The notes below the pieces were generated by a model. The model worked only from the letters and a program-made list of their open reading frames with translations, was not told the DNA's origin and did not search any database. A DNA stretch of 64,000 nt, from positions 124,001-188,000 of the forward strand of contig NZ_BMFZ01000004.1 of assembly GCF_014639435.1 (NCBI RefSeq), given 5' to 3'. Source of the DNA: Hafnia psychrotolerans. GTDB lineage: Bacteria; Pseudomonadota; Gammaproteobacteria; Enterobacterales; Enterobacteriaceae. Position 1 is the first letter of the stretch; every line of letters starts with the position of its first letter. The position numbers and the translations under genes were made by a program. Positions 59,792 to 64,000 of the stretch are shown one piece after another.

Positions 59792-59828
59792 CGGCTAACG
59801 TCTTCCGACGTAGCCGTTTTTTTTTTGA
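59792..59828 (+). terminator. terminator-like hairpin in the alx leader
   Basis: CGGCTAACGT (59792-59801) pairs with ACGTAGCCG (59808-59816), followed by a ten-T run, just 22 bp before alx. It is a candidate expression-platform terminator for the riboswitch. Confidence 0.75.
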
Positions 59829-59849
59829 TGTTTTTTAGAGGATTGCATA

Positions 59850-60821
59850 ATGATGAATTCTGTCGGGAACCCGATGTTGTGGGGCAGTTTCGCCGTGGTA
59901 GTGGTGATCATGCTGGCCGTTGACCTGCTATTACAGGGCCGTAAAGGCGCGCAGGTGATGACCATGAAAAGTGCCGCCATCTGGTCGCTGGTCTGGATTA
60001 GCCTGTCGCTGTTGTTCAACGTCGGCTTCTGGTGGTATCTGAATGGCGAGTTTGGCCGTGAGGTGGCTGACACCCAGGCGACGATGTTCCTGACCGGTTA
60101 CCTGCTGGAAAAAGCGCTGGCCGTGGATAATGTCTTCGTCTGGTTGATCCTCTTCAGCTACTTCTCTGTGCCAGCCAACCTCCAGCGTCGAGTCCTGGTT
60201 TACGGCGTACTGGGCGCTATCGTCCTGCGTACAGGCATGATCTTCGCAGGCAGTTGGCTGGTGGGGCAATTCAGCTGGATCCTTTACATCTTCGGCGCTT
60301 TCTTGCTGTTTACCGGGATCAAAATGGCGCTGACCAAAGAAGATGACGGCGAAATAGGCGAGAAGCCGATGATTCGATGGCTGCGTAGCAAACTGCGCAT
60401 GACCGACGAACTTCAGGGTGAGAAGTTCTTTGTGCGCCGTAATGGCCTGCTGTTCGCCACCCCGCTGTTGCTGGTGCTAATCATGGTGGAACTGAGTGAC
60501 GTGATTTTCGCCGTCGACAGCATTCCGGCCATTTTCGCCGTCACCACTGACCCGTTCATCGTTCTGACCTCAAATCTGTTCGCCATTCTCGGCCTGCGGG
60601 CAATGTACTTCCTGCTGGCAGGCGTGGCAGAACGCTTCTCCATGTTGAAATATGGGTTAGCGGTGATCCTGATCTTTATCGGTATCAAAATGCTGCTGCT
60701 CGACGTTTTCCATATTCCGGTGGGGATTTCTCTCGGGGTGATTGCTACGATTCTGATTGGCACTCTGCTGATTAACACTTGGGTGAATCACCGGGCCGAC
60801 CGCACAAAAAACGTAAAATAA
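59850..60821 (+). CDS. alx: TerC-family membrane protein Alx
   Basis: The 323-residue protein (E. coli Alx is 321) has about nine membrane helices and the TerC acidic signatures [14 protein letters not shown] near residue 90 and [16 protein letters not shown] near 212. It is linked to manganese export. It lies behind the yybP-ykoY riboswitch, with AGAGGA before the start, and upstream of sstT as in E. coli. Confidence 0.95.
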   Translation: MMNSVGNPMLWGSFAVVVVIMLAVDLLLQGRKGAQVMTMKSAAIWSLVWISLSLLFNVGFWWYLNGEFGREVADTQATMFLTGYLLEKALAVDNVFVWLILFSYFSVPANLQRRVLVYGVLGAIVLRTGMIFAGSWLVGQFSWILYIFGAFLLFTGIKMALTKEDDGEIGEKPMIRWLRSKLRMTDELQGEKFFVRRNGLLFATPLLLVLIMVELSDVIFAVDSIPAIFAVTTDPFIVLTSNLFAILGLRAMYFLLAGVAERFSMLKYGLAVILIFIGIKMLLLDVFHIPVGISLGVIATILIGTLLINTWVNHRADRTKNVK

Positions 60822-60927
60822 ACGGACACGGCAAGGTGTTCATTATTTTTTGCGCTAAATTTTGCTAACCTGCGGCCCCACCATTCAGGATAAAGAACGG
60901 TGCCAACATTAAAAAAGGAATGACGTT

Positions 60928-62139
60928 ATGCCAACACAATCCTCACCATCACTCATGCAACGCCTGCTGCACGCCAGCCTGGTGAAGCAGATCCTCGTCG
61001 GCCTGCTGGCCGGGATAGCACTGGCCTGGCTCGCGCCCAGTGCGGCAAGCTCCGTAGGAATACTCGGTAATCTCTTTGTCGGCGCCCTGAAAGCCGTGGC
61101 CCCGCTGTTGGTGCTGGTACTGGTTACCGCCTCCATCATGAACCACCCGCTGGGCCGAAAAACCTCTCTCGGCCCCATTCTATTTCTTTACCTTCTCGGT
61201 ACCTTTTCAGCAGCGCTGATCGCCGTGTTAGTCAGTTTTATGTTCCCTTCCGTGCTGGATCTTAAAGTCGCCAACGTGCAAATTACCCCGCCCGGCGGTA
61301 TTGTCGAGGTGCTGAAAGGCCTGGTTATGAGCATTGTGTCCAACCCGTTCCGGGCGCTGATTGATGCTAATTATATCGGTATTCTGGCGTGGGCCATTGG
61401 TCTGGGGCTGGCCATGCGCCACTCGGCCGATACCACGAAGACCCTGGTCACTGATGTTTCAGTGGCCGTCACGAAAATCGTTCGGGTAATCATCCGCTTT
61501 GCGCCACTGGGCATCTTTGGTCTGGTCGCAGAAACACTGGCCACCAGCGGTTTCAGCGCGTTGTATAACTATATTCATCTGTTGGTGGTGCTCGTCGGTT
61601 GCATGTTACTGGTCGCGCTGGTCTTCAACCCACTGATTGTATTTTTCAAAACCCGCCGCAATCCTTATCCGTTAGTCTTCGCGTGTCTGCGTGAAAGCGG
61701 CGTGACCGCGTTTTTCACTCGCAGCTCTGCCGCTAACATTCCGGTGAATATGAATTTGTGTCGTAAGTTGGGGCTGGATGAGGATACCTATTCCGTTTCG
61801 ATCCCGCTGGGTGCCACCATCAATATGGCCGGTGCGGCGATCACCATTACGGTGCTGACGCTGGCGGCTGTCAGCACGCTGGGTATTCAAGTCGATATCC
61901 TGACCGCGCTGCTGCTCAGCGTGATGGCCGCCATCTGCGCCTGCGGCGCATCCGGCGTGGCGGGCGGCTCGCTGCTGCTGATCCCGATGGCCTGTGGCCT
62001 GTTTGGTATACCGAATGATGTCGCTATGCAGGTCGTTGCCGTCGGGTTCATCATCGGTGTCGTACAGGATTCGGCAGAAACTGCGCTGAACTCCTCTACC
62101 GACGTGCTGTTTACTGCGGCAGCCTGTCAGAAGTCGTAG
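60928..62139 (+). CDS. sstT: serine/threonine:sodium symporter
   Basis: The 403-residue protein of the dicarboxylate/amino acid:cation symporter family has eight helices and re-entrant loops. Signatures are [13 protein letters not shown] near residue 268, [14 protein letters not shown] near 295, and [15 protein letters not shown] near 345. It imports serine and threonine with sodium. AAAGGAATGACG precedes the ATG. A GC-rich hairpin follows. Confidence 0.95.
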   Translation: MPTQSSPSLMQRLLHASLVKQILVGLLAGIALAWLAPSAASSVGILGNLFVGALKAVAPLLVLVLVTASIMNHPLGRKTSLGPILFLYLLGTFSAALIAVLVSFMFPSVLDLKVANVQITPPGGIVEVLKGLVMSIVSNPFRALIDANYIGILAWAIGLGLAMRHSADTTKTLVTDVSVAVTKIVRVIIRFAPLGIFGLVAETLATSGFSALYNYIHLLVVLVGCMLLVALVFNPLIVFFKTRRNPYPLVFACLRESGVTAFFTRSSAANIPVNMNLCRKLGLDEDTYSVSIPLGATINMAGAAITITVLTLAAVSTLGIQVDILTALLLSVMAAICACGASGVAGGSLLLIPMACGLFGIPNDVAMQVVAVGFIIGVVQDSAETALNSSTDVLFTAAACQKS

Positions 62140-62149
62140 TCTCATTATC

Positions 62150-62173
62150 ACCGGGCGGTCCCCCACCGCCCGG
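62150..62173. terminator. hairpin between convergent sstT and mgtA
   Basis: CCGGGCGGT pairs with ACCGCCCGG around a CCCCC loop. No strong T run follows on either side; a shared terminator is likely. Confidence 0.55.
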
Positions 62174-62226
62174 CTTAACGCCCTCACTGTCTTCCTCATT
62201 ACAAATTACGGTTTACAGTGTGTCAC

Positions 62227-64000
62227 TCACTGCCAGCCGTAGCGACGCACGAACCAGCCTTTGACGCACTGGGTCAGCACCATGTAACCGGCCAGAATGG
62301 CGATTAACCATGGGAAATAGCTGAGCGGCAGAGCCTGCAATTGCAGGAATCCGGCCACCGGCGAGTAGATAAGCCCAATACCGACAATAACCACCATCAG
62401 GGTCATGAGACACAGCGGCCACGAAGCGCGGCTTTGGAAGAACGGCACTTTACGGGTGCGGATCATATGCACAATCAGCGTCTGCGACAGCAACCCTTCA
62501 ATAAACCAACCGGACTGGAACAATGTCTGCATTTCCGGCGTATTGGCCTTAAAGACCCACCACATCAGGCTGAAGGTCAGAATGTCGAACACCGAGCTTA
62601 TCGGCCCGAAGAACACCATAAAGCGACCGATATCGCCCGCATTCCAGCGCTGCGGTTTTGCCAGTTGCTCTTCATCGACGTTATCAAACGGGATCGCCAC
62701 CTGGGACACATCGTAAATCAGGTTCTGAATTAACAGATGCAGCGGCAACATTGGCAGGAACGGCAGGAAGGCGCTGGCCACCAGCACACTGAAGACGTTA
62801 CCAAAGTTGGAGCTGGCTGTCATTTTTATGTATTTCAACATGTTAGCAAAGGTTTTACGCCCTTCGGTAACGCCTTGCTCTAGCACCATCAGGCTCTTTT
62901 CCAGCAGGATAATATCGGCCGCTTCCTTGGCGATATCCACGGCAGAATCCACTGAAATACCGATGTCTGCTGCGCGCAGCGCTGGCGCATCATTGATACC
63001 GTCACCCATGAAACCCACCACGTGACCTTCACCGCGTAGCACGCGCACAATGCGCTCTTTGTGCATCGGCGTGAGTTTGGCAAATACCGTCGTGGTTTCG
63101 GCGGCGGCCAACAGTTGGATGTCATCCATAACCTCGATGTCGCTGCCGAGCAAAATGTGATCAACATGCAGGCCCACGTCTTTACAGACTTTACGCGCCA
63201 CCAGCGGGTTATCACCGGTGAGGATTTTCACCGTCACGCCTTTGTTTTTCAACGCTTGCAGCGCCGGTGCGGTGCTCTCTTTTGGCGGATCAAGGAACGC
63301 AATGTAACCGGCCAGAATCAAGCTGGATTCGTCATTGACACCGTAACCCTGGGTACGCGACGGCATCACTTTATGCGCCACCGCCACGACCCGCAGTCCT
63401 TGCTGGTTTAGGTCATCGGTGATGCGGCGAATGCGCGCCAGCAGCAGATCGGTCAGTGGAACAATCTCACCGTTGAGCTGTACCAGCGTAGAGATTGACA
63501 ACATCTCTTCCAGCGCCCCTTTGCATATCAGGCGGTGGTTATCGGCATTTTCAGACACCACCACGGACATCCGACGACGATCGAAATCAAACGGGATCTC
63601 ATCCACTTTGCGCCAGTTTCCGGCGTTGGTCATCTCGGCGGACTCAAGCACCGCCACGTCGAGCAGGTTTTTCAGGCCGGTCTGATAATGGCTGTTAAGC
63701 CATGCCAGATGCAGCACCTCGGTACTGGTTTCTCCAAGGACGTCGGTATGACGCTCGAGGACAATTTTATCCTGGGTCAGAGTGCCGGTTTTGTCGGTAC
63801 AGAGAATATCCATCGCGCCGAAGTTCTGAATCGCATCCAGACGTTTGACGATCACTTTCTGCTTCGACAGTTTCACCGCGCCTTTCGCCAGTGTAGAGGT
63901 GACGATCATCGGCAGCATTTCCGGCGTCAAGCCGACCGCCACGGAGAGCGCAAATAGCGCCGCCTCCCACCAATCGCCCTTAGTAAAACCGTTGATCACC
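62227..64000 (-). CDS. mgtA: magnesium-importing P-type ATPase (3' part, gene continues beyond the window)
   Basis: About 590 C-terminal residues of a roughly 900-residue P3B ATPase. The phosphorylation motif is [11 protein letters not shown], with the catalytic Asp. The nucleotide-binding region ([13 protein letters not shown]) and [11 protein letters not shown] hinge follow, and then the C-terminal membrane helices, ending RRYGWQ as in E. coli MgtA. The N-terminus and the MgtL-type leader lie outside the window. It is convergent with sstT. Confidence 0.93.
   Translation of the reverse strand, partial: VINGFTKGDWWEAALFALSVAVGLTPEMLPMIVTSTLAKGAVKLSKQKVIVKRLDAIQNFGAMDILCTDKTGTLTQDKIVLERHTDVLGETSTEVLHLAWLNSHYQTGLKNLLDVAVLESAEMTNAGNWRKVDEIPFDFDRRRMSVVVSENADNHRLICKGALEEMLSISTLVQLNGEIVPLTDLLLARIRRITDDLNQQGLRVVAVAHKVMPSRTQGYGVNDESSLILAGYIAFLDPPKESTAPALQALKNKGVTVKILTGDNPLVARKVCKDVGLHVDHILLGSDIEVMDDIQLLAAAETTTVFAKLTPMHKERIVRVLRGEGHVVGFMGDGINDAPALRAADIGISVDSAVDIAKEAADIILLEKSLMVLEQGVTEGRKTFANMLKYIKMTASSNFGNVFSVLVASAFLPFLPMLPLHLLIQNLIYDVSQVAIPFDNVDEEQLAKPQRWNAGDIGRFMVFFGPISSVFDILTFSLMWWVFKANTPEMQTLFQSGWFIEGLLSQTLIVHMIRTRKVPFFQSRASWPLCLMTLMVVIVGIGLIYSPVAGFLQLQALPLSYFPWLIAILAGYMVLTQCVKGWFVRRYGWQ

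Overview
The window is chromosomal DNA of a gammaproteobacterium of the order Enterobacterales. RpoD, Mug, YaiL, SfsB, the mal proteins, BglX, FadH, RlmG, YgjP, YgjR, Alx, SstT and MgtA all read like enterobacterial orthologues, and several local orders (rpoD-mug-tRNA-Ile2, fadH-rlmG-ygjP-ygjR, alx-sstT) match those known from E. coli relatives. A Yersiniaceae-type organism (Rahnella, Rouxiella or Serratia relatives) is my best guess. The genus is inference.

Layout. 1-4.8 kb: rpoD, then an AT-rich three-gene insert on the minus strand (Mor-type regulator, RhiA-like protein, caspase-fold-like protein), then mug and tRNA-Ile2(CAT). 4.8-9.8 kb: an accessory zone with an acetyltransferase, a degenerate second copy of the tRNA 3' end, a lone EAL-domain protein, unidentified gene relics and a chemoreceptor. 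9.8-12.6 kb: a Fur-box-preceded FecCD-type iron or siderophore ABC operon. 12.8-21 kb: regulator/enzyme pairs (LysR beside a metallo-beta-lactamase-fold hydrolase, MFS beside LysR, SDR beside AraC), an RluA-type pseudouridine synthase, and several small gene fragments. 21-29.5 kb: yaiL, ansB, and a beta-glucoside system (LamB-type porin, PTS IIA, GH1 6-phospho-beta-glucosidase, PTS IIC, PTS IIB) divergent from its LacI-type repressor, with an operator between the promoter -35 and -10. 29.5-31.8 kb: sfsB with a structured leader, a class A acid phosphatase and an RpiB/LacAB isomerase.

32-47.3 kb holds the whole maltose regulon: malM-lamB-malK facing malE-malF-malG, and malQ-malP facing malT. 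malE is wrecked by three internal deletions, one of which shifts the frame, while every neighbour is intact. The transporter should therefore lack its binding protein unless another copy exists. A relic of a HigBA-type toxin-antitoxin pair follows malG.

47.3-53.4 kb: a small membrane protein behind a perfect CRP palindrome, bglX, and a convergent pair that looks like a complete RpfF/RpfR diffusible-signal-factor circuit (signal synthase plus PAS-GGDEF-EAL receptor). 53.7-64 kb: fadH, rlmG, ygjP, an intergenic repeat, ygjR, a class I glutamine amidotransferase, alx with a yybP-ykoY (Mn2+/pH) riboswitch, sstT, and the 3' part of mgtA running off the end.

No CRISPR array, rRNA, prophage or intact insertion sequence was seen. 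The least ordinary items are the RhiA-like/caspase-like/Mor-like insert beside rpoD, the RpfF/RpfR pair, the multiply deleted malE, the tRNA att-like scar, and the nested hairpins with a 25-residue upstream ORF ahead of sfsB.
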